A stretch of DNA of 64,000 nt from Streptomyces sp. NBC_01689 (GTDB lineage Bacteria; Actinomycetota; Actinomycetes; Streptomycetales; Streptomycetaceae). The stretch spans positions 7,440,001 through 7,504,000 of the forward strand of contig NZ_CP109592.1 of NCBI RefSeq assembly GCF_036250675.1. Reading direction: 5' to 3'. The notes beneath the pieces are model-generated. The model was given only the letters and a program-made list of their open reading frames with translations, did not search any database and was not told where the DNA came from. The position numbers and the translations under genes are program-made. Below, piece by piece: positions 8,225 to 17,320 of this stretch (position 1 is the first letter of the stretch; the number at the start of each line of letters is the position of its first letter).

Positions 8225-8362
8225 TCAGGGGGTGGGCAGTCCGTGGACGGCGACCATGACCACCATCGCGGCCGGAATGAGGAGCGCGACGGCGAGGCCC
8301 GCCAGGCAGCCGCACACGGTCAGCCTGGCGCTCGTTCTCGCGTGGTCGTCGTCCTTCCGCAT
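8225..8362 (-). CDS. Small single-span membrane protein (45 aa)
   Basis: A 45-residue reading frame too short for routine gene calls. A charged N-terminus (MRKDDDHARTSARL) is followed by one hydrophobic helix (about residues 15-39, with a CGC motif at 17-19) and the short tail HGLPTP. The topology is a typical single-span peptide. The ribosome site is modest (GAGGG close to the ATG). Function unknown. Support is the clean signal-anchor-like pattern and lack of any competing frame. Confidence 0.6.
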   Translation of the reverse strand: MRKDDDHARTSARLTVCGCLAGLAVALLIPAAMVVMVAVHGLPTP

Positions 8363-8637
8363 GCCCTCGTCCCCTCCCCCCGGCCCGTGCCCTCGGCGCG
8401 CAGGGTACGGCGCAGGACCGGAGGCCGGAAGATCGGGTCGGGCAGGCGCCAGGGGGTGCGGGGATCGGGCGCGGAGGCGTGGCGCGGACGGGCGGTGCGG
8501 GCGCGTGCCGTTGCCGGGGACCGGTCGTGCGCGGGCCGTTGGCCACCGCCGGTGCGCGGCCGGTCGTACGGGAGCGGGTGGCTACCGTCGGTGGCCGGTC
8601 GTGCGGAGTCTGTTCCGTGGTCCGGTGCCGGGGCGGC

Positions 8638-8772
8638 TCACTCGTCCGGCCACCACGTGCGGTGGATGTCCTTCCGCACCTCGGGGCGCTCGGACGGACG
8701 CTCGTCCGCCCTGTCCCTCGCCCGGCGGGAGTCCGACTTGCTCAGGGGCTTCTGCACGGTCACACGGCGCAT
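8638..8772 (-). CDS. Small charged hypothetical protein (44 aa)
   Basis: A 44-residue frame preceded by an ideal AAGGAGG at seven bases from the ATG. The product is strongly charged and hydrophilic (MRRVTVQKPLSKSDSRRARD at the start, HRTWWPDE at the end), with no membrane segment. No known domain is recognised. The excellent ribosome site and high GC at third positions argue it is translated. It lies upstream of the 45-aa membrane peptide on the same strand, about 275 bases away. Confidence 0.6.
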   Translation of the reverse strand: MRRVTVQKPLSKSDSRRARDRADERPSERPEVRKDIHRTWWPDE

Positions 8773-9011
8773 GGCTGCCTCCTTGCGTCTACCCGATTCC
8801 GTCGTCGTACGGAGGTAGACCCTTTCCGGGAGAGTTCCTCATCGGTCGCGATCTGTCTGTGGCGGACGTCACGGTCGGCCGTCGGCGGCCGCGGTCACCG
8901 TGGGCCGCGGTCTCGGCCGACCGTTGGAGGAGGAACCACGTACGACGTGGGGTAATTCCCCGCACCGGGCTCACCGGACGTGACGTGAAGTGCCCGGTCG
9001 GCGACGTGCGG

Positions 9012-9536
9012 TCACCGGGGGCCGAGGGGTGCGGCCGGGCCGAACAGCGTCTCGAAGTCGCCCCGGCGGGCCAGGAGCTCAAGAGCGTCGAGGGCGGCGA
9101 GCGCGGCCTCCGCGGCAGCCGGATCACGGGTCGCGAGGCCGCTCGCCGTGAACTCGTCCTCGTCCAGGCGCCGTACGTCCGTGCCGTCCGCGGAGCGCCA
9201 CAGGTCCAGGTCGAGGTCCTCGACGACCAGCTCGCCGCCCGCCACGACGGCCGGGCGGGTGATGTCGCAGTACCAGCCCTTGCGCACCCCGCGCGCGTCC
9301 CGGACCTCCTTCACCGCGTACCACCGGTCCCGCCAGTAGTGCTCGGTGAGGACGTCGCCCGGCTCGAACCGTACGAAGCCGAAGTCACGCACCCCGTCGG
9401 CCGCCCACGGCGCGCGGACGGTGACCCGGGTGCCGTCGTCGTGCAGCAGCGCGGCCGGGTAACGGATCTTCGTACGGCCGGACTTGACGAGGACGACGTC
9501 CAGGTGCCGGGGCCCGTCAGCCGAGTTCGCGGACAT
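9012..9536 (-). CDS. DUF402 family protein (FomD/Ntdp-like nucleotide phosphatase fold)
   Basis: A 174-residue DUF402 protein. Members studied (FomD, Ntdp) hydrolyse nucleotide di/triphosphates or cytidylyl conjugates using metal bound by a cluster of acids. The acid cluster is visible as DLDLDLWR followed by RRLDEDEF, with the upstream WYAVKEVRD and KGWYCDI segments of the family. ATG 9536 follows GGAGG at six bases and overlaps the last 20 bases of the upstream acetyltransferase gene, so the two are coupled. The natural substrate is unknown. Confidence 0.85.
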   Translation of the reverse strand: MSANSADGPRHLDVVLVKSGRTKIRYPAALLHDDGTRVTVRAPWAADGVRDFGFVRFEPGDVLTEHYWRDRWYAVKEVRDARGVRKGWYCDITRPAVVAGGELVVEDLDLDLWRSADGTDVRRLDEDEFTASGLATRDPAAAEAALAALDALELLARRGDFETLFGPAAPLGPR

Positions 9537-10446
9537 GACGTACCTCCGTGCCGCAGATCCCGTACCCGAACCACTTGTTGATCGCGATCATCGGCCCGTT
9601 GCCCGCGTCGTTGCCGGTGAACGCCTCCGTGCAGCCCGCGGCCCGGGCACGGTGCAGGGAGTCGTTCTTGGCGAGCTTCGCGAGGCCACGGCCGCGGAAG
9701 GCGGCGGCGGTGCCCGTCATCACGGTGCCGTACCGGGTGCCGCCGTCCGTGCGGGCCGCGCTGAAGGCCGCCGGGCGGCCGTCGACGAGTGCGACCGTGG
9801 TCAGTTCGGCGCTGAACAGGGGGTGGTGCCAGGTCTCCCGCAGCCAGGCCTCGTAATCCGTGAACTCGTGCGGGATGTCCCCCGGTTCGTCGGTCGACGT
9901 CTCCGCGTCCAGGGCGAACAGCGGACGCGGGTCACCGGCGAAGTCCGCCGCCGAGCGCAGTTCCACGCCCGGCGGCGGGTCCTGACGCGGCGGCAGGGGG
10001 CTGCCCGCCAGGTCCAGCCGGAGGAAGTGGGCGGAGCGGCTGGCGCGGTAGCCGTGCCGCTCGGCGAACGCCCGGTTCCCCGGCTCGTCCAGGACCCAGG
10101 CGAAGAGCCTGGTCGCGCCCAGCTCCGCGAGGTACCGCTCGGCGGCGCGCACCAGCAGTGTGCCCGCGCCGCGACCCGTTCGGGCCGGGTCGACGTACAC
10201 GTTGAGATAGCCCTGGCCCGGCTCCGGGCTGTCGTACGCGATGCCGACCTGGGCGGTGCCGATCACCTCGCCGTCCAGTTCGGCGACCAGGGGGCGGTAG
10301 TGGGCGTCGGGATGCGCGTGGGTGACGTCGTACGCGAGGGAGTCGGGGGTGAACAGTACATAGGGGAGCGCCCGGTCGCGGACCCGGGTGAACCCCTCGG
10401 CCCGCCGCCGGTCGTCGGGGCGGAGGTCTTCGACGATCACGGTCAT
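9517..10446 (-). CDS. GNAT family N-acetyltransferase with two GNAT domains
   Basis: About 309 residues in two tandem GNAT folds. The first, about residues 1-150, contains the acetyl-CoA loop as DPARTGRGAGTLL. The second, about 170-309, has a matching AFRGRGLAKLAK. Such double-GNAT proteins include mycothiol-synthase-like and antibiotic-acetylating types; the acceptor is not evident. ATG 10446 begins the conserved VIVEDLRPDD segment; a GTG at 10482 would add 12 residues and cannot be excluded, because neither has a good ribosome site. The 3' end overlaps the DUF402 start. The gene is divergent from a GntR regulator about 100 bases away. Confidence 0.85.
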   Translation of the reverse strand: MTVIVEDLRPDDRRRAEGFTRVRDRALPYVLFTPDSLAYDVTHAHPDAHYRPLVAELDGEVIGTAQVGIAYDSPEPGQGYLNVYVDPARTGRGAGTLLVRAAERYLAELGATRLFAWVLDEPGNRAFAERHGYRASRSAHFLRLDLAGSPLPPRQDPPPGVELRSAADFAGDPRPLFALDAETSTDEPGDIPHEFTDYEAWLRETWHHPLFSAELTTVALVDGRPAAFSAARTDGGTRYGTVMTGTAAAFRGRGLAKLAKNDSLHRARAAGCTEAFTGNDAGNGPMIAINKWFGYGICGTEVRHVRELG

Positions 10447-10548
10447 GGACGCGCACGCTACGCGCGGGACGGGTGCGGTCACCTCTCATTTTTCGCCGCC
10501 CCCGCTCCGATAGCTCTCATCACCCGGCGGGTACGGGACAATCGCCGC

Positions 10549-10923
10549 GTGACGCTGAAGATCCACATCGATGAGGGGGCCGCGCCCTACGAGCAGGTGC
10601 GTGCCCAGATCTCCGGGCAGGTCCGTTCCGGAGCACTGCCGGTCGGCTACAAACTGCCCACGGTACGGGGGCTGGCCGAGCAGCTCGGTCTCGCCGCGAA
10701 CACGGTCGCCAAGGCGTACCGGGCGCTGGAGTCGGACGGGGTGATCGAGACGCGGGGGCGCAACGGTACGTTCGTGGCCGCCGCCGGTTCCGCCGCCGAG
10801 CGTGAGGCCGCGGCGGCCGCTCAGGCGTACGCCGAGCGCGTACGCCGCCTCGGGCTGACCGAGCGGGCCGCGCTCGACGCCGTACGGGATGCCCTGCGGG
10901 CGGCTTACGAGGGCGGGGCGTAG
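10549..10923 (+). CDS. GntR family regulator, YtrA type
   Basis: A 124-residue protein made of an N-terminal winged helix (about residues 10-75, LPTVRGLAEQLGLAANTVAKA) and a short helical tail, with no large ligand domain. This is the YtrA subfamily layout, which usually controls transporters or nearby genes. GTG 10549 is used since the upstream sequence carries no other plausible start and the domain begins at once (LKIHIDEGAAPYEQV). No ribosome site is seen, so the mRNA may be leaderless. Divergent from the acetyltransferase-DUF402 pair, which it may regulate. Confidence 0.88.
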   Translation: MTLKIHIDEGAAPYEQVRAQISGQVRSGALPVGYKLPTVRGLAEQLGLAANTVAKAYRALESDGVIETRGRNGTFVAAAGSAAEREAAAAAQAYAERVRRLGLTERAALDAVRDALRAAYEGGA

Positions 10924-11322
10924 ACGGGTCCGGCCCTGCCCGGTCCGGCCTCCGTCCGGAGCTGCGCTGCCCGGCCTCCGTCCGGACCTGCCCGTGTCTG
11001 GATCCGCGTTGCCCGGACCCGCGTTGCCTGGTGCGGTCCTCGTTCCCTCCGGCCTTGCCCGGTTCGGTCCTCGTGGCGTCGCCCGATCGGCGGCGGGCCC
11101 GGGGCCGTATGTCCGTACGCCCGTATGGCTGTTGGCCCGTGAGCACGGGGAGTCCGTGAGCCCGAAGCACGTAAGTCCATCGGTCCGGAGGAAGGGACGG
11201 GCGGGAGCGGCTCGGTGGGGCACCCGTACCGCGAGGAGCCCCGGTCGTGCGGGCATCGCGGACGTACGGCCAGCACCCCCACCTGTCGCCACCTCCCGGG
11301 TGCTCGGGCGAGGGGCGGTGGG
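10924..11322. other. Gene-free convergent region with short direct repeats
   Basis: No credible gene on either strand. It carries an exact 16-bp direct repeat, CCGGCCTCCGTCCGGA, at 10945-10960 and 10971-10986. The decamer CCGCGTTGCC then appears twice, 17 bp apart, around 11013-11039. It separates two genes that converge, and no strong hairpin was picked out. Confidence 0.6.
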
Positions 11323-12417
11323 CTACAGGTAAAGGCCCGCGTCCGCCCCGTCCCGTGGGTCGGGGACCGAGGTCGGGGTGGTGCCCCGGCGGAGCGCGTA
11401 CAGCTCCGCCAGCGTGGCGCCCTCGCGGGAGACCCCCTCCTCCGTGCCGAGCCAGCCGACGGCCTCGGAGCGGGTCAGCGGACCGACCTCGATCCGGGCG
11501 AGGCAGCGGCCGGGGCGGACCACGGCGGGGTGCAGGCGCTCCAGGTCCTCGTTCGTGGTCACCCCCACCAGGACGTTGCGGCCCTGGCCGAGGAGGCCGT
11601 CCGTGAGGTTGAGCAGGCGTGAGAGCGCCTGGCCCGCGGTGTGCTTCGCCTCGCCGCGGATCAGTTCGTCGCAGTCCTCCAGCAGGAGCAGCCGCCACCT
11701 GCCCTTGCCCGTGCCGTCGTCCTCGCCGATGGCGATGTCCATCAGATAGCCGACGTCCGAGAAGAGCCGCTCGGGGTCCAGGACGCAGTCCACCTGGCAC
11801 CAGTCCCGCCAGGAGCGGGCCAGGGTCCGCAGCGCGGACGTCTTGCCGGTGCCGGGCGGCCCGTGCAGCAGCAGGAGCCGGCCCGCGATGTCCTCCGGCG
11901 TCGTCTTCATCAGGCGGTCCATCGCGTCGGCGACCGGCCCGGTGTAGTTCGGCCGGACCTCCTCCCACGTGCCCGCGGAGATCTGGCGCGTGGTGCGGTG
12001 CGGACCGCGGCGCGGGGACACGTACCAGAAGCCCATCGTCACGTTCTCGGGCTGGGGTTCGGGTTCGTCCGCCGCGCCGTCCGTGGCCTGGTCGAGGACC
12101 TTCTCGGCCAGCTCCGCGCTGGTCGCGGTGACCGTGATGTCCGCGCCGCGGTTCCAGCGGGACACCAGGAGGGTCCAGCCTTCCCCCTCCGCCAGCGTCG
12201 CGCTGCGGTCGTCGTCGCGCGCGGAGCGCAGCACACGGGCGCCCGGTGGCAGCAGGGTGGCCCCGGACCGTACCCGGTCGATGTTCGCGGCGTGCGAGTG
12301 AGGTTGCTCGCCCGTCGCGAAGCGGCCGAGGAACAGCGCGTCGACGACATCCGACGGGGAGTCGCTGTCGTCGACGTTGAGCCGGATCGGCAGTGCGTCG
12401 TGTGGGTTCCCAGACAT
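11323..12417 (-). CDS. AAA family ATPase (DUF5925-type N-terminus)
   Basis: A 364-residue ATPase. The N-terminal half (about 1-150) matches the DUF5925 domain that precedes AAA modules in actinobacteria. The AAA core has Walker A GPPGTGKT, Walker B LLLLEDCDEL, and a sensor/arginine region NEDLERLHPAVVRPGR, like classical AAA chaperone-type ATPases. The frame runs far upstream, but ATG 12417 (MSGNPHDALPIRL) begins the conserved domain and the upstream part is low-complexity. No strong ribosome site. Partner and target are unknown; it is flanked by gene-free DNA and looks monocistronic. Confidence 0.85.
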   Translation of the reverse strand: MSGNPHDALPIRLNVDDSDSPSDVVDALFLGRFATGEQPHSHAANIDRVRSGATLLPPGARVLRSARDDDRSATLAEGEGWTLLVSRWNRGADITVTATSAELAEKVLDQATDGAADEPEPQPENVTMGFWYVSPRRGPHRTTRQISAGTWEEVRPNYTGPVADAMDRLMKTTPEDIAGRLLLLHGPPGTGKTSALRTLARSWRDWCQVDCVLDPERLFSDVGYLMDIAIGEDDGTGKGRWRLLLLEDCDELIRGEAKHTAGQALSRLLNLTDGLLGQGRNVLVGVTTNEDLERLHPAVVRPGRCLARIEVGPLTRSEAVGWLGTEEGVSREGATLAELYALRRGTTPTSVPDPRDGADAGLYL

Positions 12418-12965
12418 GCCGACATGATCCGTCACCAAGGGGACCGACGCACGGGATTTCCGCAGCCTGTTGCCGGTGTTCCCCTGGACGCGCCCCAGTT
12501 CAGCCGCCGTCCGGCCGGACGGCGGCCGGGCCGCCCGGGGGCCGCCGGGGCCGCCGCGCCCGGAATCCGGTGCGCCGCGGTGCCGGCCCCGGGCGGCGAC
12601 ACGGCCGACGGCGATCACTCCCGCGGCGGCCCGCGACGGAACCGCGGGACGCCCGAGGGGCACGCCCGGCGGTCCGGTTCCGTGGGTCAGCGCCCGCACG
12701 TGTCGCCGTCCGAGTCCCCGCACGGCTCCCCGCGCGCACCCCTGGCTGCATCCCCGGGTGCGTCCCGGCGGGGCCGCACACTCCGGGGTGAACTCGCCGC
12801 AGACCCCGCCCAGTTGGTTGCGGACCGGAACATGCAATCGGATTCCGCCGGTGAGCGCCGTGCCGAGGCCCCGGCCGTCCCGGAAATCTTTGGCATGAAC
12901 ACTTCCTGTCAACACGCGTAGCTGCTACCAAAGTTGTGGCAGAGATCCTGCTAAAGGGAGGTTCC
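12418..12965. promoter_or_regulatory. Gene-free divergent region; esterase promoter near its right end
   Basis: About 550 bases between the divergent AAA ATPase and esterase genes without a supported gene. Most is GC-rich low-complexity DNA. The last 120 bases are less GC-rich and hold an imperfect inverted repeat TGCTAC-N7-GTGGCA just upstream of the esterase, a plausible regulator site. The ribosome site AAGGGAGG is at 12954-12961. Confidence 0.45.
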
Positions 12966-13772
12966 ATGAGACGTTCCCGAATTACGGCATACGTGGCCTC
13001 ACTCCTCCTCGCCGTCGGCGGTGCCCTCACCGGGGCAGCGGCGGCGCAGGCGTCCCCCACCGCGGCCGCCACCGGTTATGTGGCTCTCGGTGACTCCTAC
13101 TCCTCGGGGGTCGGTGCCGACAGTTACATCAGTTCCAGCGGCGACTGCCTGCGCAGCACGAAGTCGTACCCCTACCTGTGGGCCGCGGCTCATTCACCCT
13201 CGTCGTTCGCCTTCACGGCCTGTTCGGGCGCTCGTGCGGGTGATGTCCTCGCCAACCAGCTCGGCCCGCTCAACTCCTCCACCGGCCTCGTCTCGATCAG
13301 CATCGGCGGCAACGACGCCGGTTTCGCCGACGTCATGACCACCTGTGTCCTCAGCTCCGACAGTGGCTGTCTGTCCAGGATCGCCACAGCCAAGGCGTAC
13401 GTCGACTCGACGCTCCCCGGTCAACTCGACTCCGTCTACTCCGCGATCAGCGCCAAGGCACCCGTCGCGCACGTGGTGGTGCTCGGCTATCCCCGGTTCT
13501 ACAAGCTGGGCGCGACCTGCCTCGGCCTCTCCGACACCAAGCGCGCCGCGATCAACGGCGCCGCCGACTACCTGGACAGCGCCATCGCCAAGCGCGCCGC
13601 CGACCACGGATTCATCTTCGGCGACGTCAGGACCACCTTCACCGGCCACGAGCTCTGCTCCGGCAGCGCATGGCTGCACAGTCTCAACCTGCTGAACATC
13701 ACCGAGTCGTACCACCCGACCGCGGCCGGCCACTCCGGCGGCTATCTGCCGGTCTTCACCGGCGTGGCCTGA
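12966..13772 (+). CDS. Secreted SGNH/GDSL esterase
   Basis: Extracellular lipase/esterase of the SGNH fold, similar in layout to the Streptomyces rimosus lipase. The 268-residue protein has a Sec signal peptide (about 1-30, cleavage near AQA-SP), block I GDSYS with nucleophile Ser44, the oxyanion Asn in SIGGNDAGF, and the catalytic Asp/His pair in ESYHPTAAGH. Six cysteines would form three disulphides. ATG 12966 is preceded by AAGGGAGG at good spacing. It ends seven bases from the stop of the convergent kinase gene. Confidence 0.93.
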   Translation: MRRSRITAYVASLLLAVGGALTGAAAAQASPTAAATGYVALGDSYSSGVGADSYISSSGDCLRSTKSYPYLWAAAHSPSSFAFTACSGARAGDVLANQLGPLNSSTGLVSISIGGNDAGFADVMTTCVLSSDSGCLSRIATAKAYVDSTLPGQLDSVYSAISAKAPVAHVVVLGYPRFYKLGATCLGLSDTKRAAINGAADYLDSAIAKRAADHGFIFGDVRTTFTGHELCSGSAWLHSLNLLNITESYHPTAAGHSGGYLPVFTGVA

Positions 13773-13778
13773 CCGGCC

Positions 13779-15434
13779 CTACGGCGAGGCGGAAGCGGAG
13801 GCCCCGTCCGACGGGGTCTCCGTCACGCACGTGACCGAGAACGGCACCGACCCGGACGTGGTGTGCACGGGGTCGCGGACCTCGACCCCGATCGCGTTCC
13901 GGTACGTACCGCTCTCGTCGTACGTCGTGACGACGACCGACCTCCGCGCGGTCCTGCCGTCACCCGCCGAGAAGGACAGGGTCTTCCACCCCGGATCGGA
14001 GACCTGTCCGGACTCCGTCACCCAGCGGTACTCGACCCGTGCCGGCACCCGGCCCACCGTGAACGTCGCGGTGAAGACGGGCGCTTCGGCCTGCGGCGGC
14101 GGACAGCTCCCGGAGTAGTCGGTGTGGGCGCCCACCACCGTCACCCGCACCGACTGCGCGGGCGGCGTACTCGTTCCGCCGCCGGGCGAGGTGGTGGCGG
14201 GGGAGGTGCCGGCGGACGCCGGGTCACCGCTCGCGCGGCTTTCCGACGGCGAACTTCCGCCGCCCGCGGCCTTGTCGGTGCTGCCACCGGTGCCGCTGGA
14301 ACTGGTCGTGCCGTCCCCGCCGCCGTCGTGGTTCAGCAACGCGTACGTCAGGCCGCCGAGCGCGAGGACGAGCGCGGCCACGCCCGCGATCACGGCGACG
14401 GCCGCCCGGCGGTTGCGGACGGGCTCCGTCGAGGCCGGGGAATCGGTGACGGGCGGGAACGCCGAACCGCCCTGTGTCGGACCCTGCGGGTAGGGCGTGT
14501 CGCGGCCCGGACGCGGCGGGCCCTGCGCGGGCTGCGGGAAGGCCGCGACGGTCGTCCGGGAACTCGCCGCCCAGGGGTCCGTGACCGGGGAGCCGGTGGA
14601 CGTCGAGCCGCCCGCGGCGACGAGCCGCAGATCGCTCTCCGCCTGCGCGGCGCTCGTCCGCCCGGCCGGGTCCTTCCTCAGCAGCCCCTCGATCACGGGA
14701 GCCAGCTCTCCCGCCCGCCGGGGCGGCGGCAGCGGCTCGTCGACGATGGCGCGCAGGGTGTTGAGCGGGGTGTTGTACCGGAACGGAGAGTTGCCCTCGA
14801 CCGCCGCGTACAGCAGCACGCCGAGCGACCACAGGTCCGACTCCGGTCCGGGCGTGCGGCCCAGCGCCCGCTCCGGTGCGAGGAACTCGGGCGAACCGAT
14901 GACCTCGCCCGTCATGGTCAGCGCCGAACTGCCCTCGACGGTCGCGATGCCGAAGTCCGTGAGCACCACCCGGTCGTCGTTCGACAGCAGGACGTTGGCC
15001 GGCTTGACGTCGCGGTGCAGGACCCCCGCCTCGTGCGCGGCCCGCAGCGCGGAGAGCACTTCGGCCCCGATGTGCGCGGCGCGCTGCGGCGGGAGCGGCC
15101 CCTCGGCGTCCAGGAGGTCGGAGAGGGAGATCCCGCGGACGAGCTCCATGACGATCCAGGGGCGGCCGTCCTGCGTCGCCACGTCGTACACCGTCACCAC
15201 GTTGCGGTTGGGCACCCGGGCCGCGGCCCAGGCCTCGCGCTCCAGGCGCGCGTACATCCGCTCGACCTCTGGCCCCATGAGCCCCGCGGGCGCGCGGACC
15301 TCCTTGACCGCGACCTCGCGGTGCAGGACCTCGTCCCGGGCCCGCCACACGGTTCCCATCCCGCCCTGTCCCAGCGGGGAGAGAAGGCGGTAGCGGTCGG
15401 CGATCACACGTTCGGTCCCCGGCTCTTCGGACAC
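13779..15434 (-). CDS. Transmembrane serine/threonine protein kinase (Hanks type)
   Basis: A 551-residue receptor-like kinase. The kinase domain is at about residues 12-275, with glycine loop GQGGMGTVW, lysine in VAVKEV, catalytic loop HRDVKPANVLL, DFG in LTDFGIA and a LAPER APE segment. A Pro/Ser-rich juxtamembrane region precedes one membrane span (AVIAGVAALVLALGGLTYAL, about 335-355). Outside are a Gly/Ser/Thr-rich linker and a compact C-terminal domain of about 110 residues with two cysteines and Trp/Tyr-rich strands. It is not PASTA; its ligand is unknown. GTG 15434 was chosen for the AAGGGGGG site; an ATG further upstream is possible. It starts 57 bases after the NicO gene and may be the distal gene of that operon. 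Confidence 0.92.
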   Translation of the reverse strand: MSEEPGTERVIADRYRLLSPLGQGGMGTVWRARDEVLHREVAVKEVRAPAGLMGPEVERMYARLEREAWAAARVPNRNVVTVYDVATQDGRPWIVMELVRGISLSDLLDAEGPLPPQRAAHIGAEVLSALRAAHEAGVLHRDVKPANVLLSNDDRVVLTDFGIATVEGSSALTMTGEVIGSPEFLAPERALGRTPGPESDLWSLGVLLYAAVEGNSPFRYNTPLNTLRAIVDEPLPPPRRAGELAPVIEGLLRKDPAGRTSAAQAESDLRLVAAGGSTSTGSPVTDPWAASSRTTVAAFPQPAQGPPRPGRDTPYPQGPTQGGSAFPPVTDSPASTEPVRNRRAAVAVIAGVAALVLALGGLTYALLNHDGGGDGTTSSSGTGGSTDKAAGGGSSPSESRASGDPASAGTSPATTSPGGGTSTPPAQSVRVTVVGAHTDYSGSCPPPQAEAPVFTATFTVGRVPARVEYRWVTESGQVSDPGWKTLSFSAGDGRTARRSVVVTTYDESGTYRNAIGVEVRDPVHTTSGSVPFSVTCVTETPSDGASASASP

Positions 15435-15490
15435 GGGTGTCCCCCCTTCGTATCCGTCGCGCATCCGCGTGATTTCTCCACAAAAGTAGC

Positions 15491-17320
15491 TCAACCGAGT
15501 GCGGATGCCGCCCCCTTGAACACCAATCCGGCGCCGAGGGCCAGGACGACGAAGGCCGAACCCAGCGGTGCCGTCCGGCGGACCAGGGCCGCGACCGTCC
15601 CCTCGGCCCACCGCGGGCGCTTCGCCAGCGCCCGGTTCACGCCGCTGCCGAGTCTCACCACGGCGAACCCCGCCGCGGTGAGCGTCAGGGCCAGCCCGAC
15701 GCCGTACGCGAGCACCAGGAGCAGGCCGAACCAGGCCTGGCCCAGCGCGGCGGCGCCGACGAGCACGACGACGGCGGACGGACTGGGCACGAGCCCGCCG
15801 GCGAACCCGAGCAGGATCGTGCCGCGGAGCGTGGGGGCGACGGCGTGCGTGTGGGTGAAGCCGCCGTGGGTGTGTTCGAGGGATTCGCGGGATTCACGGG
15901 ATTCGAGAGGGGAGGACGCGGCACGGCTGTGCGGGTGCTCGTGCTGGTCGTGACCGCCGGGGTGGTGCGGGTGGTCGTGCGGCGCGCTGCGGGGGTGGTG
16001 CGCGCCGTGCGGAACCGTGGCGGCGGAGGCGTGGGCCTGTGCGAGGACCAACGGGCGCTCGTGCCGCTCGGCGTGCTCGTGGGGGTGGCCGGGGTGATCG
16101 GCGTGGTCGTGCGCGGGGCGGTGGCCGTGTTCGTGCTCCCGGCCGTGCCCGAGGCCCGGGCCGTGACCGTGACCACGGACGTGCTCGTGTCCGTGTCCGT
16201 GCTGGTGGTCGTGGCCGTGACCATGGCTGTGGTCGTGCTCGTGCGGGTGGTCCTGGCGACGGTCGCGCGGGAGGCCTCGCCCGGGTGTCCGGTTGCGCCA
16301 CGCGCGCCGTACGAGGGTGACGCCGGCGCACGTCACGAGGACGCCGCTCGCGATGCCCAGCCAGGCGATGACGGACGGCGCGGCGGCCGAGCCCGCGGTG
16401 ACCAGGAGGCCCAGGGCGACGACGCCGAGCGTGTGGGTGACCGTGACCGACGCGGCCAGTGGCAGCACGTCGCGCAGGCCCGCCCGGCCGCCCCGGGCCG
16501 CCGCCGTCGCGGCCATGAGGGTCTTGCCGTGGCCCGGCGCGAGGGCGTGCATCGCGCCCAGGCCCACCGAGACGAGCAGGGCCAGCGAGGCGAAACCGAC
16601 GGTGAGGTCGTGCCGGGCGACCAGGTCGTCCAGGGCCCGGGTCCAGCGGTCGGCACCGCGCGGGAGCACGGAGGCGCCGGGCGCGGTGGTGTGTTCCTCG
16701 GTGAGGGCGGGGCCGCCGCGGCGGATCCGCAGGGAGGCGGTCGCGGTGTCGGAGGGGGAGGAGAGCAGGGCCTTTGGGTAGTTGGTCAGTTCTCCGGACA
16801 CCGACTTCGTGGGCACGTCCGACGCGGTGAGCGTCATCCGGTCGCCGCGCGCGGTGATCTCGCGCCAGCCGGGTCCGCGGTCGGTGCCCGCGCTGTGGAA
16901 GGTGAGCGACACCGCGGCCGTCCCGGGGAGCGGCGCCGTCAGCCGGCATTCGACGCGCAGGGTGTCCAGCCCCGCCTGGCCGGGCCGCAGTCTCGCCCGG
17001 CTCGCGGAGACGGTGAGCGGGACCGCCCGCCCGTCGACTCGGACCCTGCTGCCGTGCGCCGCCGACGCGCAGCGCCGCCGGGCCCAGTCCGCCATGCCGA
17101 GCCTCTGGATGTCGGGCCTGGCCTGGGTGGCCGGGATCTCCGCGAGGTCCTCGACGTGGTCGACGCGCACCTGCCCGCGGGCGGCGACGAGGCCGTCGTA
17201 GCGGTTCACGGTGAAGTTGCCCAGCGGATGCGCGCTCGCGGCCCCGCCGGGCACCAGGACGAGCGCGCAGGCGGCGGTGAACACGGCCGCGCAGGAGGCG
17301 AACAGCCGGCGCGGCCTCAC
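15491..17320 (-). CDS. NicO-family nickel/cobalt transporter with extracellular N-domain and long His-rich loop
   Basis: A 609-residue membrane transporter of the NicO/RcnA superfamily. A signal peptide is followed by an extracytoplasmic beta-rich domain (about residues 32-230). Transmembrane helices carry the signature HALAPGHGKT near residue 255. A cytoplasmic or periplasmic loop of about 130 residues (roughly 355-490) is extremely rich in His, Asp and Glu, and a second set of helices (FAGGLVPSPSAVVVLVG) follows. RcnA-type members export Ni/Co, others import. The His-rich loop suggests metal buffering or sensing. The GTG start overlaps the stop of the TPR gene (GTGA), so translation is coupled. 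It belongs to the DUF4331-TPR-NicO cluster. Confidence 0.88.
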   Translation of the reverse strand: MRPRRLFASCAAVFTAACALVLVPGGAASAHPLGNFTVNRYDGLVAARGQVRVDHVEDLAEIPATQARPDIQRLGMADWARRRCASAAHGSRVRVDGRAVPLTVSASRARLRPGQAGLDTLRVECRLTAPLPGTAAVSLTFHSAGTDRGPGWREITARGDRMTLTASDVPTKSVSGELTNYPKALLSSPSDTATASLRIRRGGPALTEEHTTAPGASVLPRGADRWTRALDDLVARHDLTVGFASLALLVSVGLGAMHALAPGHGKTLMAATAAARGGRAGLRDVLPLAASVTVTHTLGVVALGLLVTAGSAAAPSVIAWLGIASGVLVTCAGVTLVRRAWRNRTPGRGLPRDRRQDHPHEHDHSHGHGHDHQHGHGHEHVRGHGHGPGLGHGREHEHGHRPAHDHADHPGHPHEHAERHERPLVLAQAHASAATVPHGAHHPRSAPHDHPHHPGGHDQHEHPHSRAASSPLESRESRESLEHTHGGFTHTHAVAPTLRGTILLGFAGGLVPSPSAVVVLVGAAALGQAWFGLLLVLAYGVGLALTLTAAGFAVVRLGSGVNRALAKRPRWAEGTVAALVRRTAPLGSAFVVLALGAGLVFKGAASALG

